A DNA stretch of 64,000 nt. It comes from SG8-41 sp963802355. Lineage in GTDB: Bacteria; Pseudomonadota; Gammaproteobacteria; Burkholderiales; SG8-41. Numbering within the stretch: the stretch's first letter is position 1; every line of letters begins with the position of its first letter. Both the position numbers and the translations under genes were made by a program. Of this stretch, positions 45,397-54,017 are shown in pieces. A model generated the notes under the pieces. The model saw only the letters and a list, made by a program, of their open reading frames with translations. It did no database searches and had not been told where the DNA came from. Location of the stretch: positions 310,001 through 374,000 of the forward strand of contig CAWDIV010000028.1 of assembly GCA_963802355.1 (NCBI GenBank). The letters are read 5' to 3'.

Positions 45397-46096
45397 TTAC
45401 GGAAGTAATGCGAGTATCGATTCGGTGGCGTAGACCTTGTCGCCGACGCTCGCGACCGGCCGCGTGCCGACCGGCAGGTATACGTCCACGCGCGAGCCGA
45501 AACGGATGAAGCCGAAGCGCTCGCCTCGCGCGAGGCGCTGTCCGATGCGCGCATAGCACAGAATGCGCCGGGCGATCAGTCCCGCGATCTGCACGCAGGT
45601 GACGTCGCCTCCGCTCGGGCGTCCTGATCCACAGCGCGGCGCGCTCGTTCTCGAGCGAGGACTTGGAGAGCGCTGCATTGAAGAACTTGCCCAGATGGAT
45701 ACCACGTGTTGCGGACCTCGCCGTCCACCGGGCTGCGGTTCGAATGGACGTCGAATACGTTCATGAAGACGCTCATCTTGATCGCCTCGCGTTCGAGATA
45801 CGGGTCGCGGCTGCGTTCCACTGCCACGATACGTCCGTCCGCAGGAGAGAGCACCGCCTTCGGGTCCGCGGGCACCTGCCGCGGCGGATCGCGGAAGAAC
45901 TGCACCATGAATATCACGAGCAGCCACAACGGCGCGGCCCACCACGGGCCCAACGCCCAGTGCGCGACCGCGGCCGCCACCACGCCCATGGCAATGAACG
46001 ACCAACCTTCCCGCGCGATGATGGGATGGGGATAGCAGCGCTCGCGGGCGAGGGCTCCAGCGTCAGATGCGGAGGCGAGCGAGTTGACTCACTCAT
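45397..46096 (-). CDS. psd: Phosphatidylserine decarboxylase (short type), frameshifted
   Basis: Pyruvoyl enzyme converting phosphatidylserine to phosphatidylethanolamine at the inner membrane. Segments: YPHPIIAREGWSFIAMGVVAAAVAHWALG, VQFFRDPPRQVP, LSPADGRIVAVE, KMSVFMNVFDVHSNRSPVDGEV, IAGLIARRILCYARIGQRLARGERFGFIRFGSRVDVYLP. The Gly-Ser in RFGSRVD is the expected self-cleavage site generating the pyruvoyl group. The N-terminal frame is uncertain: ATG at 46096 needs a shift near 46040. Further indels near 45705 and 45620. Restored about 215-230 residues. Confidence 0.88.
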
Positions 46097-46136
46097 GACA
46101 TGGCTCGCTTTACCAATGACACCTTTCGCACGCAGA

Positions 46137-47156
46137 CTAGTTCTTGGACTGGTCGACCAGCCGGTTCTTCTTGATCCACGGCATCATGTCGCGCAGCCTC
46201 GCTCCGATCACCTCGACCGGGTGCTGGGCGGCGATGCGGCGCATGGCCTTCATCGTCGGCACGCCCGCCCGGTTCTCGAGGATGAATTCCTTGGCGAACT
46301 GCCCGCTCTGGATCTCGTGGAGGATTTTCTTCATCTCGGCGCGCGCCGCTTCGTTGATGATGCGCGGTCCGCGCGTGAAATCGCCGTACTCGGCGGTGTT
46401 GGACACCGAGTAGCGCATGTTGGCGATGCCGCCCTCGTAGATCAGGTCGACGATCAGCTTCACCTCGTGCAGGCACTCGAAATAGGCCATCTCGGGCGCG
46501 TAGCCGGCTCTCGACCAACGTCTCGTAGCCAGCCTGGATCAGCGCGGTCAGGCCGCCGCACAGCACCACCTGCTCGCCGAAAAGGTCGGTCTCGCACTCC
46601 TCCCGGAACGTCGTTTCGATCACGCCAGCCCGCGCCGCGCCGATCGCCGCGGCGTACGACAGCGCGAGATCGCGCGCCTTCTGGCTGGAGTCCTGGTACA
46701 CGGCGATCAGCGACGGCACGCCGCCGCCCTGGGTGTAGGTCGAGCGCACGAGGTGGCCGGGGCCCTTAGGCGCGATCATGATGACGTCGAGATCGGCGCG
46801 CGGCTCGATCTGCTTGAAATGGATGTTGAAGCCGTGCGCGAAGGCGAGCGCAGCCTCTTTCTTCATGTTGGGCTCGATCGTGGTCCCGGTAGACCTCGGC
46901 ATGGTGCTCGTCGGGCAGCAGGATCATGACCAGGTCCGCGCCTTTGACCGCGGCGTCCACCTCCTTTACGGCGAAGCCGGCCGTTCTTCGCCTTGGTCCA
47001 GGAAGCGCCGCCCTTGCGCAAGCCGACCGTGACCTTGACGCCCGAGTCCTTCAGGTTGTTCGCGTGTGCGTGACCCTGCGAGCCGTAGCCGATGATCGCA
47101 ACGTGCTTGCGCTTGATGAGCGACAGGTCGGCGTCTTTGTCGTAATAGATTTTCAT
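46137..47156 (-). CDS. ilvC: Ketol-acid reductoisomerase, frameshifted
   Basis: NADPH- and Mg-dependent second step of branched-chain amino acid synthesis. ATG at 47156: MKIYYDKDADLSLIKRKHVAIIGYGSQGHAHANNLKDSGVKV with the nucleotide-binding GYGSQG. Next MILLPDEHHAEVY, FAHGFNIHFKQIEP, VIMIAPKGPGHLVRSTY, FREECETDLFGEQVVLCGG and (new frame) MAYFECLHEVKLIVDLIYEGGI with the knotted C-terminal domain, ending MPWIKKNRLVDQSKN. Indels near 46981, 46893 and 46512. Restored about 338 residues (class I). Confidence 0.92.
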
Positions 47157-47170
47157 GTTTCCTCTTCGAT

Positions 47171-47257
47171 GCGTGAAGGGGGAAGGGAGAAGGGGGAAGG
47201 GAAACAGGCGCGAAGCCAACGGCACTTACCCTTCCCGCATTCCCCCTTCTCCATTCT
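47171..47257. repeat. Inverted arms of GAAGGGGGAAGGGA units between ilvN and ilvC
   Basis: The purine arm is GTGAAGGGGGAAGGGAGAAG and on (47173-47202); the pyrimidine arm is CCCTTCCCGCATTCCCCCTT and on (47228-47257). The right arm ends at the ilvN stop codon. Confidence 0.65.
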
Positions 47258-47749
47258 CTAGATTCTCAATACCCGCTCGCCGCGCCCGATGCCCGAGGCC
47301 CCGGTGCGCACCGTTTCCAGTATCGCCGCGCGGTCGAGGGCCTTCAGGAACGCGTCGAGCTTCGAGCCGGTGCCCGTCAACTCGATCGTGTAATCCTTGT
47401 CGGTGACGTCGATGATGCGGCCGCGAAAGATGTCGGCCATGCGCTTCATCTCCTCGCGGTCCTTGCCGACCGCGCGCACCTTGACCAGCATCAGCTCGCG
47501 CTCGATGTGGTCGCCGTCGGAGAGATCGATCACCTTGACCACGTCGATCAGCTTGTTCAGCTGCTTGGTGATCTGCTCGATCACCTCGTCCGAGCCGGCG
47601 GTGACGATCGTCATGCGCGACAGCGTCGCGTCCTCGGTGGGCGCCACGGTAAGCGACTCGATGTTGTAGCCGCGCGCCGAGAACAGCCCCGCCACGCGCG
47701 ACAGCGCGCCGGCTTCGTTCTCGAGCAGGATGGAAATGATGTGCCTCAT
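47258..47749 (-). CDS. ilvN: Acetolactate synthase small (regulatory) subunit
   Basis: ACT-domain subunit that confers valine feedback on IlvB. Intact 163 residues: MRHIISILLENEAGALSRVAGLFSARGYNIESLTVAPTED (ACT domain), then VIEQITKQLNKLIDVVKVIDL and the C-terminal domain IFRGRIIDVTDKDYTIELTGTGSKLDAFL. The ATG overlaps the ilvB stop (ATGA), showing translational coupling. Between ilvB and ilvC. Confidence 0.95.
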   Translation of the reverse strand: MRHIISILLENEAGALSRVAGLFSARGYNIESLTVAPTEDATLSRMTIVTAGSDEVIEQITKQLNKLIDVVKVIDLSDGDHIERELMLVKVRAVGKDREEMKRMADIFRGRIIDVTDKDYTIELTGTGSKLDAFLKALDRAAILETVRTGASGIGRGERVLRI

Positions 47750-49451
47750 ACCAGGATCATCTCCGAGAGGCCCTTGCCGCCCGGCACCATCGGGAACACG
47801 TTCTCGGTCTGGTCCGTCACGAAATCCATGAACACGAGATCGTTCTTGCGCGAGAACGCTTCCTTCAACGCGGGCTCCACGTCCTCGGGCTTTTCGATCT
47901 TCATTCCGACGTGCCCGTAGGACTCCGCCAGCTTGACGAAATCCGGGCAGCGCGTCCATGTACGATTCGGCGTAGCGGTTGCCGTGGAAGAACTCCTGCC
48001 ACTGGCGCACCATGCCCATGTACTTGTTGTTCAGGTTGACGATCTTGATCGGCAGCCGGTACTGCTTGCAGGTCGACAGCTCCTGGATGCACATCTGGAT
48101 GCGAGGCCTCGCCGGTGACGCAGGCGACGGTCGATTCGGGATGCGCGAGCTGGACGCCCATCGCCGCGGGCAGCCCGAAGCCCATCGTGCCGAGCCCGCC
48201 CGAATTGATCCAGCGCCGCGGCTTCTCGAACTTGTAGAACTGCGCCGCCCACATCTGGTGCTGCCCGACGTCGGAAGTGACGTAGGCGTCGCCCTGCGTG
48301 ATCTCGTAGAGCTTCTCGATCACGTACTGCGGCTTGATGATGGCGGCTGGCGCGGTCGTACTTGAGGCAGTCGCGCGAGCGCCACAGCTCGATCTGCGTC
48401 CACCAGGTCTTCAATGCCTCCTGATCGGGCTTGTCCTTGCCGGGCCTCGAGCTGCTTGATGAGGTCCCGCAGCACCTCCCGCACGTTGCCCACGATGGGA
48501 ACGTCGACCCTGACGCGCTTGGAGATCGAAGAGGGATCGATATCGATGTGGATGATCGTGCGCGGCTCCGCGAAGAAATGCTTCGGATTGCCGATCACGC
48601 GGTCATCGAAGCGCGCGCCGATCGCAAGCAGCACGTCGCAATGCTGCATCGCCATGTTCGCTTCGTAGGTGCCGTGCATGCCGAGCATGCCCAGGAACTG
48701 GCGGTCGGTCGCGGGATACGCGCCCAGCCCCATCAAGCGTGTTGGTGCAGGGAAACCCGAGCAGGCGCACGAGCTGCGCCAGCTCTTCCGCGGCGCCCCC
48801 CAGCACTACCCCGCCGCCGGTGTAGATCATCGGCCGCTGGGCTTTCATCAGCGCCTGTATCGCCTTCTTGATCTGGCCGCCGTGGCCCTTGACGACCGGA
48901 TTGTAGGAGCGCATCTCGATCTGTCTCGGGATAGCGGAACTCAGCCTTGTGCCTGGGTCACGTCCTTCGGTATATCCACGACCACTGGGCCCGGGACGGC
49001 CGGTGGAGGCGATGTAGAACGCTTTCTTCATGGTGATGGCGATGTCCTTCACGTCCTTCACCAGGAAGTTGTGCTTGACGCACGGCCGCGTGATGCCCAC
49101 GGTGTCGCACTCCTGGAACGCGTCCAGGCCGATGGCGTGGGTAGGCACCTGGCCGGTAATCACGACATGCGGGATCGAGTCCATGTAGGCGGTGGCGATG
49201 CCGGTCACCGCGTTGGTGACGCCGGGCCCGGAGGTCACGAGCGACACGCCCACCTTTTCGGTAGAGCGCGCGTAGCCGTCTGCGGCGTGCACCGCGCCCT
49301 GCTCGTGGCGGACCAGGATGTGCTTGACCTTGTCCTGCTTGAAGAGCTCATCGTAGATGAGCAGCACGGCGCCGCCGGGGTAGCCGAAGACATATTCCAC
49401 GCCTTCCTCCTGCAGGCAACGCACCGTAATTTCGGCGCCAGTAAGTTCCAT
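47746..49451 (-). CDS. ilvB: Acetolactate synthase large subunit, frameshifted
   Basis: TPP-dependent catalytic subunit forming acetolactate/acetohydroxybutyrate. ATG at 49451: MELTGAEITVRCLQEEGVEYVFGYPGGAVLLIYDEL, with the catalytic Glu in RHEQGAVHAADGYAR, then VSLVTSGPGVTNAVTGIATAYMDSIPHVVITGQV. Later frames give PMIYTGGGVVLGGAAEELAQLV, NMAMQHCDVLLAIGARFDDRVIG, TIIHIDIDPSSISKRVRVDVPIVG, TSDVGQHQMWAAQFYKFEKPRRWINSGGLGTMGFGLPAAMG, and IVNLNNKYMGMVRQWQEFF (TPP motif end). Indels near 49000, 48935, 48735, 48440, 48350, 48105 and 47945. Restored about 567 residues. Confidence 0.92.
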
Positions 49452-49693
49452 GAGCTCGATTCCAGACCAACGTAGAACATCGAACATTACCGTTTGCATG
49501 CGCGCAGGTCAAGCAAAACATCCCTTTAAACAGGAAGATAGCACGCACGTTCGCGAGTGCTTGTGGCGTAAAACTTCTGCCGCTATCCCCCACACATACG
49601 CCGCGCGCTCGGGTGAGCCATGGCACGGCGCTTACGGTGTTGAATATTTGTTAAGATGCCGCGGGGCTCTCGCCGGGAATACGCGGTTTTGTT

Positions 49694-49735
49694 GCTAGCA
49701 GCCTGGCGTAGCCGTAGGGCAGACAGGCTGCTAGC
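49694..49735. repeat. 42-bp palindrome, TAGCAGCCTG family
   Basis: GCTAGCAGCCTG at the left and CAGGCTGCTAGC at the right form a 12-bp perfect stem around an 18-base partly complementary centre. It stands in the ilvB/sigma-factor divergent gap (49452-49758), which otherwise holds only unassigned leader sequence. It is 23 bases before the first plausible codon of the sigma-factor gene. Confidence 0.75.
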
Positions 49736-49758
49736 CAGACGATCGCAAAGGCGACACA

Positions 49759-50326
49759 CTGGCCACTCATAAAGAACTGGCCGACTTCCTCGCTGAAGTC
49801 GAGCGCAGGGCCTACAAGCAGGCGTTGTTCGCAGTGCGGGACGATCATCTCGCGCTCGACATCGTGCAGGATGCCATGCTCAAACTGACGGAAAAATACA
49901 GCGGCCACCCCCTTCCCGAGCTGCCGCTGCTGTTTCAACGGATCCTGCAAAACACGATCCGCGATTTTTATCGTCGACAGAAGGTGCGCGCGATATGGAC
50001 GATGCCCTTGTCGAGCCTGCTCGGCGCCGACGCCGACGATGAAGGCGACCCGCTTGAAACCCTGGAGGTGGCGGATGAATCCAAGTTCTCGGAGCCTCCG
50101 GCGGAACAGTTAGAACGTAGCACAAGCTCTTGCTTTGATTGAAAAAGCACTCGAAAGACTGCCGGGACGTCAACGCCAGGCGTTTTTGCTGCGTTATTGG
50201 GAAGAATTGGACGTCGCAGATACCGCCAAGGTCATGGGTTGCTCGGAGGGGAGTGTGAAAACGCACTGCTCCCGGGCCACGCACGCCTTGGCTACGATAT
50301 TGAAAAAACAGGGGATTAAGCTATGA
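49759..50326 (+). CDS. RNA polymerase sigma-70 family (ECF-like) factor, one frameshift
   Basis: Two-domain sigma factor. Region 2 shows ELADFLAEVERRAYKQALFAVRDDHLALDIVQDAMLKLTEKY and LLFQRILQNTIRDFYRRQKV. Region 4 (after a +1 near 50113) shows ALIEKALERLPGRQRQAFLLRYWEELDVADTAKVMGCSEGSVKTHCSRATHAL, a helix-turn-helix. No ATG precedes region 2: the frame is open from a stop inside the palindrome, and the first reasonable initiator is CTG at 49759 (homologues begin MATDKEL; here the reading is LATHKEL). Coupled by ATGA to the DUF3619 gene, which may be its anti-sigma partner. Confidence 0.8.
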
Positions 50327-50712
50327 ATCGGCCAGACGACGAAGTCGCTGCAAAAATCGTTCAACGGCTGGATTACGGGGTCGAGAGCCTGGATGCTGGG
50401 ACGCGCGAACGACTCGCCGCGGCGCGCAAGGTCGCGTTATCGCGCTACCGGGAACGACCGGAGCCGGTTTTCGGTTTCGCGTGGGCGATGAGTGCGCTAT
50501 CCCCGCGAGGGAGCTCGCAACGTCTGCACGGCGCCCGCTACCTGATCGCCATCGCCGCGCTCGTTCTTGGCCTGGTTGGTTTTGCTTATTGGCAGACCTT
50601 GCAGCCGAACGACTTCTCCGACATCGATGTCAGACTGCTTACCGACGACTTGCCGATCGACGCGTATCTCGACAGGGGCTTCGATTCATGGCTAAAGCGT
50701 TCATCGCGCTGA
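50323..50712 (+). CDS. DUF3619 single-pass membrane protein
   Basis: Intact 129 residues. A cytosolic N-terminal half (DEVAAKIVQRLDYGVESLDAGTRERLAAARKVAL) is followed by one helix (YLIAIAALVLGLVGFAYW) and a periplasmic end DIDVRLLTDDLPIDAYLDRGFDSWL, the DUF3619 signature. The topology and ATGA overlap with the sigma-factor gene fit an anti-sigma role, but that is inference. Confidence 0.85.
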   Translation: MNRPDDEVAAKIVQRLDYGVESLDAGTRERLAAARKVALSRYRERPEPVFGFAWAMSALSPRGSSQRLHGARYLIAIAALVLGLVGFAYWQTLQPNDFSDIDVRLLTDDLPIDAYLDRGFDSWLKRSSR

Positions 50713-51185
50713 TCGTTTGGCTATGCCTTACATTTCCTGTAGTTGCCGCCCAAAGCAAGACCGATACTAAGAAGCCCGTACGGCCCGACTGGTCCGAGCT
50801 GACCCCGGCGCAACAGCAGGTGCTTGCGCCGCTGCGCCCCGAGTGGGACTCCATAGACGCTACGCGGCGCAAGAAATGGGTCGAAGTCGCCGGGCGCTAT
50901 CCCAAGATGAAGCCCGAGGAACAGCAGCGGCTGCAAAAGCGCATGTCCGAATGGGTCAAGCTCACGCCGCAAGAGCGCAAGGCGGCCCGGGAAAAATACC
51001 AGACACTGCAGAAGCTGCCGCCTAAGAAGCGGCAGGAAGTGACGACCGAGTGGCAGCGCTACCAGGAGGCGTTGGCGCAGCAGCAGCAGCGGCAGGGAGC
51101 GCCGCTCGATCCCTCGCTCACTGATCCGGCTGAACCGACAGCGCCGCCGCAGGCATCGCCTGCAGAAGCGTCGGCAAACAAGTGA
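50688..51185 (+). CDS. DUF3106 periplasmic protein
   Basis: ATG at 50688 inside the end of DUF3619 (25-base overlap). Signal peptide MAKAFIALIVWLCLTFPVVA-AQ. Then the DUF3106 repeat pattern WSELTPAQQQVLAPLRPEWDSIDATRRKKWVEVAGRYPKMKPEEQQRLQKRMSEWVKLTPQERK and a Gln/Pro-rich tail. Intact 165 residues. Function unknown; always in this gene set in betaproteobacteria. Confidence 0.87.
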   Translation: MAKAFIALIVWLCLTFPVVAAQSKTDTKKPVRPDWSELTPAQQQVLAPLRPEWDSIDATRRKKWVEVAGRYPKMKPEEQQRLQKRMSEWVKLTPQERKAAREKYQTLQKLPPKKRQEVTTEWQRYQEALAQQQQRQGAPLDPSLTDPAEPTAPPQASPAEASANK

Positions 51186-51616
51186 ACGGTGGTCCCGCGC
51201 CGGCGTCCCTACCCCGGCGCGTCTTGAGCCTCCTCTACGAAATCCTGCTGCTCGTGGCGGTGCTGATGATCGGCGCCCTGCCCTTCGTGCTGATGGTTGA
51301 GGACGTAGATCGGATCGCCGCGCGGCCGCTGTTCCAGCTCTACCTCGTCGTGCTCGCCGGTCAGTACTTCGGCTGGCAGTGGCTACACGGAGGACAGACA
51401 CTGCCGATGAAAACCTGGCGCCTGAAGCTCGTTACACGCGGCGGCGGCCCGCTCACCCGCGCTCACGCGCTGCGCCGGATACTGTTCGGTCTTGCCGGGT
51501 ACTCTGGCCCTCGGTGCCGCTTTTTTCTGGGCGTTCATCGATCCCGACCGGCAGTTCCTGCACGATCGCCTGGCAGGAACACGCATCGTGAAGGATGTAA
51601 GGATGATGAAGGATGA
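51182..51616 (+). CDS. RDD-family membrane protein, one frameshift, 3' end uncertain
   Basis: ATG overlaps the DUF3106 stop. PRRVLSLLYEILLLVAVLMIGALPFVLM opens the RDD fold, followed by LFQLYLVVLAGQYFGWQWLHGGQTLPMKTWRLKLV. A +1 at about 51499 (GCCGGGTACTC) precedes the last helix LALGAAFFWAFIDPDR and QFLHDRLAGTRIVKD. Beyond that, both frames run into an inverted-repeat element, so the native stop is not clear. The frame without correction stops at 51616; the corrected one has no early stop. Confidence 0.78.
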   Translation: MNGGPAPASLPRRVLSLLYEILLLVAVLMIGALPFVLMVEDVDRIAARPLFQLYLVVLAGQYFGWQWLHGGQTLPMKTWRLKLVTRGGGPLTRAHALRRILFGLAGYSGPRCRFFLGVHRSRPAVPARSPGRNTHREGCKDDEG

Positions 51617-51705
51617 CCCCCGCAGTGCGGGTTACGACGAAGCCAGTGCGATTACAACCAGGTCATCCTTCCGCCTTCATCCCTCATCCTTACCTTCGTT
51701 CCTCC
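51588..51705. repeat. Inverted arms of AAGGATG units between the RDD and lptG genes
   Basis: The left arm is GTGAAGGATGTAAGGATGAT and on (51588-51617); the right arm is GTCATCCTTCCGCCTTCATC and on (51661-51697). It lies across the convergent 3' ends of the RDD gene and lptG. Confidence 0.65.
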
Positions 51706-52763
51706 CACCACATCATTCCGACCGCCACCGAAAGAAAGATCACGGTCGGCATGATGGCGGCTCCCAGCGGCGGCCAGTCGTTCAACAACCCCAGGTGTGA
51801 AAACAGCCGGTTCAGAAAATGGAACGCCAGCCCGAGCATGATTCCGGCGAAGATCTTCGCGCCGACGCCAGCCTGCCGGCTCTGGAAGTGCGCGAAAGGC
51901 AACGCGATCACCATCATGACCAGCACCGCTAGCGGATAGGTGATCTTGGACCACAGCGCGATCTCGTAGCGCAGCGCCTTCTGCCGGTTCTCCCGCAGAT
52001 GGTGGGAGTACGAAAAAAGCCGCCAGGCCGACATCTTCTCCGGCTTCAACATCAGCACGTTGAGCAGGTTCGGCTCGAGCACGGACTCCCAGTGCGCTTC
52101 GGCGATGCGGTTGACGGTGGTATTCCTCTCCGCGAAACCCGTCTGGGTGATGTCCTTCAGTAACCAGCGGCGACCGCCTTGGTAGTTGCCCTCAGCGGCA
52201 AAGCTGATCGCGCGCAGTCGATGCTGGCCGTCGAACTCGTAAATTCTCACGCGCTTCAGGCTCGAATCCGGCAATACTTCTCCGATGTTGATGAAACTCT
52301 TGTCGTCCCTCACCCACAGGCCGGAACGGAATTCCTGGGCCACCAGGCCCGTGATCGACTGCGAGCGCAGGCGTTGCGCGAACTGATCCGCCGGCGGCGC
52401 GATGAATTCGCCGAAAACGAAGGTGAGCGCGGAAAACGCGAGGCCGATCACGACGAGCGTGGCCGCAAAGCGTACCATCGATACCCCCGAGGTGCGCATG
52501 ACGGTGTACTCGGATCCCGCCACGAGCTGCGCCAGCGCGAACAGGGTGCCGATCAACGCCGCGATCGGAAACAGCACGTAAACGTGGTCCGGCACCGAAA
52601 GCAGGACGTAAAACAGGATCCTGCGCAGGGTATACGCGCCGCGCCCGAGATCCTTGATCTGCTCGACCAGGTCGAAGAAGGCGAACAGCATCAACAACGC
52701 CGCGAACACCAGCCCCGTCGCGGCCAGAATTTCGGTCGCGAGGTAGCGTCTCAGTGTTCTCAT
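51690..52763 (-). CDS. lptG: LPS export ABC transporter permease LptG
   Basis: Inner-membrane permease of the LptB2FG machine that extracts lipopolysaccharide. Intact 357 residues. MRTLRRYLATEILAATGLVFAALLMLFAFFDLVEQIKDLG, helix pairs VLLSVPDHVYVLFPIAALIGTLFALAQLV and AATLVVIGLAFSALTFVFGEF, a periplasmic beta-jellyroll (residues about 130-260), and C-terminal helices ITYPLAVLVMMVIALPFAHFQSRQAGVGAKIFAGIMLG. Its start is 7 bases after the lptF stop. Confidence 0.93.
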   Translation of the reverse strand: MRTLRRYLATEILAATGLVFAALLMLFAFFDLVEQIKDLGRGAYTLRRILFYVLLSVPDHVYVLFPIAALIGTLFALAQLVAGSEYTVMRTSGVSMVRFAATLVVIGLAFSALTFVFGEFIAPPADQFAQRLRSQSITGLVAQEFRSGLWVRDDKSFINIGEVLPDSSLKRVRIYEFDGQHRLRAISFAAEGNYQGGRRWLLKDITQTGFAERNTTVNRIAEAHWESVLEPNLLNVLMLKPEKMSAWRLFSYSHHLRENRQKALRYEIALWSKITYPLAVLVMMVIALPFAHFQSRQAGVGAKIFAGIMLGLAFHFLNRLFSHLGLLNDWPPLGAAIMPTVIFLSVAVGMMWWEERR

Positions 52764-52770
52764 TTCGTTC

Positions 52771-53853
52771 TCATCGAACGAAGCGAAACGGCGATAAAAC
52801 CATCAGCCGGCGGTAGAACATCACCGTGAGCAGCACCAGCATCAGAACGTGCACGCCCCACAGACCGGTGAGCAGCGTGATGCGCGACTGGGCGATGGCC
52901 GCCTGCGAGATCGACAGCAGATTGCTGTAGGTCATGTAGACGAGCAGCGCCAGAACGAGATTCATCGAACGGCCGGCGCGCGGATTGACGAAGGAGAGCG
53001 GAATCGCTAGCAGCGCGAGTATCAACGCGCTCACCGGCAGTCCGATGCGCCACGAGAGCTCGGCGAGATTGGCGGGCGTCGGGTCGCGCAGCAGCTCGAT
53101 GGTAGGGACCGACTTGGTGGTGGGCGCGCGAGCGGCCTTCGCCTCCTTGGAATCGATGCGCATTGCATAGCGCTCGAACTGGTAGATCTTGTACTGCGCG
53201 GTTCCCGGCTCACCTTCGTAGCGCTGGCCGTTCACCAGCACCAGGAAGCGGTCGCCGTTCTCGGCGGTTTCCTGGAAACCACGCGCAGCCACCATCACGC
53301 CCTGCTTCGCGAGCTGGGTCGAGCTTACAAACACGTTGGCGACGACGTTCTGCTTCTCCGCCACTTCCTCGACGAAGTAGACCCGCTCCGCCTGGCGCGA
53401 TTCGCGGAACACACCAGGCGAAACCGCAGAAATATCATCGCGGCTTTCGAGCTGGCGCCGCAGCTCCTCGCTCCTCTCCACGGCCCACGGCGTAAGCGTC
53501 AGCGACAGAAGGCCGATCAGGAACACCAACGGAAGCGCGAACCCGAGCACGGGCCGGATCCACTCGGTCAGGCTCACGCCGCTCGAGAACCACACGACCA
53601 TCTCCGAATCGCGGTAACTGCGCGACAACGTCATCAGCACAGCGATGAACAACGTGAGCGAGAGCAGCATGGGCAGATAGTTCACCGACGAGAATCCGAG
53701 CAGCGTCACCACCGCCGTCGAGGTAATGCTGCCGGTTGCGGCCTGGCCGAGCAGACGCACGAGCTGCGTGGTGAGCGAGATGCCGAGCAGCACGATAAAC
53801 GTCGCAGCCGCCAGCGTCACCAGCTCACGCAGCAACGATTTGCGGAAAATCAT
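52771..53853 (-). CDS. lptF: LPS export ABC transporter permease LptF
   Basis: Partner of LptG. Intact 360 residues: MIFRKSLLRELVTLAAATFIVLLGISLTTQLVRLLGQAATG, LTLFIAVLMTLSRSYRDSEMVVWFSSGVSLTEWIRPVLGFALP, a periplasmic domain with FVEEVAEKQNVVANVFV, and LSWRIGLPVSALILALLAIPLSFVNPRAGRSMNLVLALLVYMTYSNLLSI. First gene of lptFG, divergent from pepA; the 164-base gap must hold both promoters. Confidence 0.93.
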   Translation of the reverse strand: MIFRKSLLRELVTLAAATFIVLLGISLTTQLVRLLGQAATGSITSTAVVTLLGFSSVNYLPMLLSLTLFIAVLMTLSRSYRDSEMVVWFSSGVSLTEWIRPVLGFALPLVFLIGLLSLTLTPWAVERSEELRRQLESRDDISAVSPGVFRESRQAERVYFVEEVAEKQNVVANVFVSSTQLAKQGVMVAARGFQETAENGDRFLVLVNGQRYEGEPGTAQYKIYQFERYAMRIDSKEAKAARAPTTKSVPTIELLRDPTPANLAELSWRIGLPVSALILALLAIPLSFVNPRAGRSMNLVLALLVYMTYSNLLSISQAAIAQSRITLLTGLWGVHVLMLVLLTVMFYRRLMVLSPFRFVR

Positions 53854-54017
53854 CCGGGGAGCGGCTGTTTTGACAAGGCGCCGAGTATTCGCGAATAATC
53901 CGGCGAGCTAGCTAGGCAGCTGTTCCAGAAGGATCGCAACAGCCCGCTGATAGGCTCCAGGGAGTATGAGGGAAGCTATCCCCTCGTTCCTTTTGCATAA
54001 CCGACACGGAGAACACT

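Noticed and set aside
49348..49626. An ilv-type leader peptide upstream of ilvB
   Set aside because: The available frame has no cluster of Ile, Leu or Val codons and reads through into ilvB out of frame; no attenuator stem with a T run was found.
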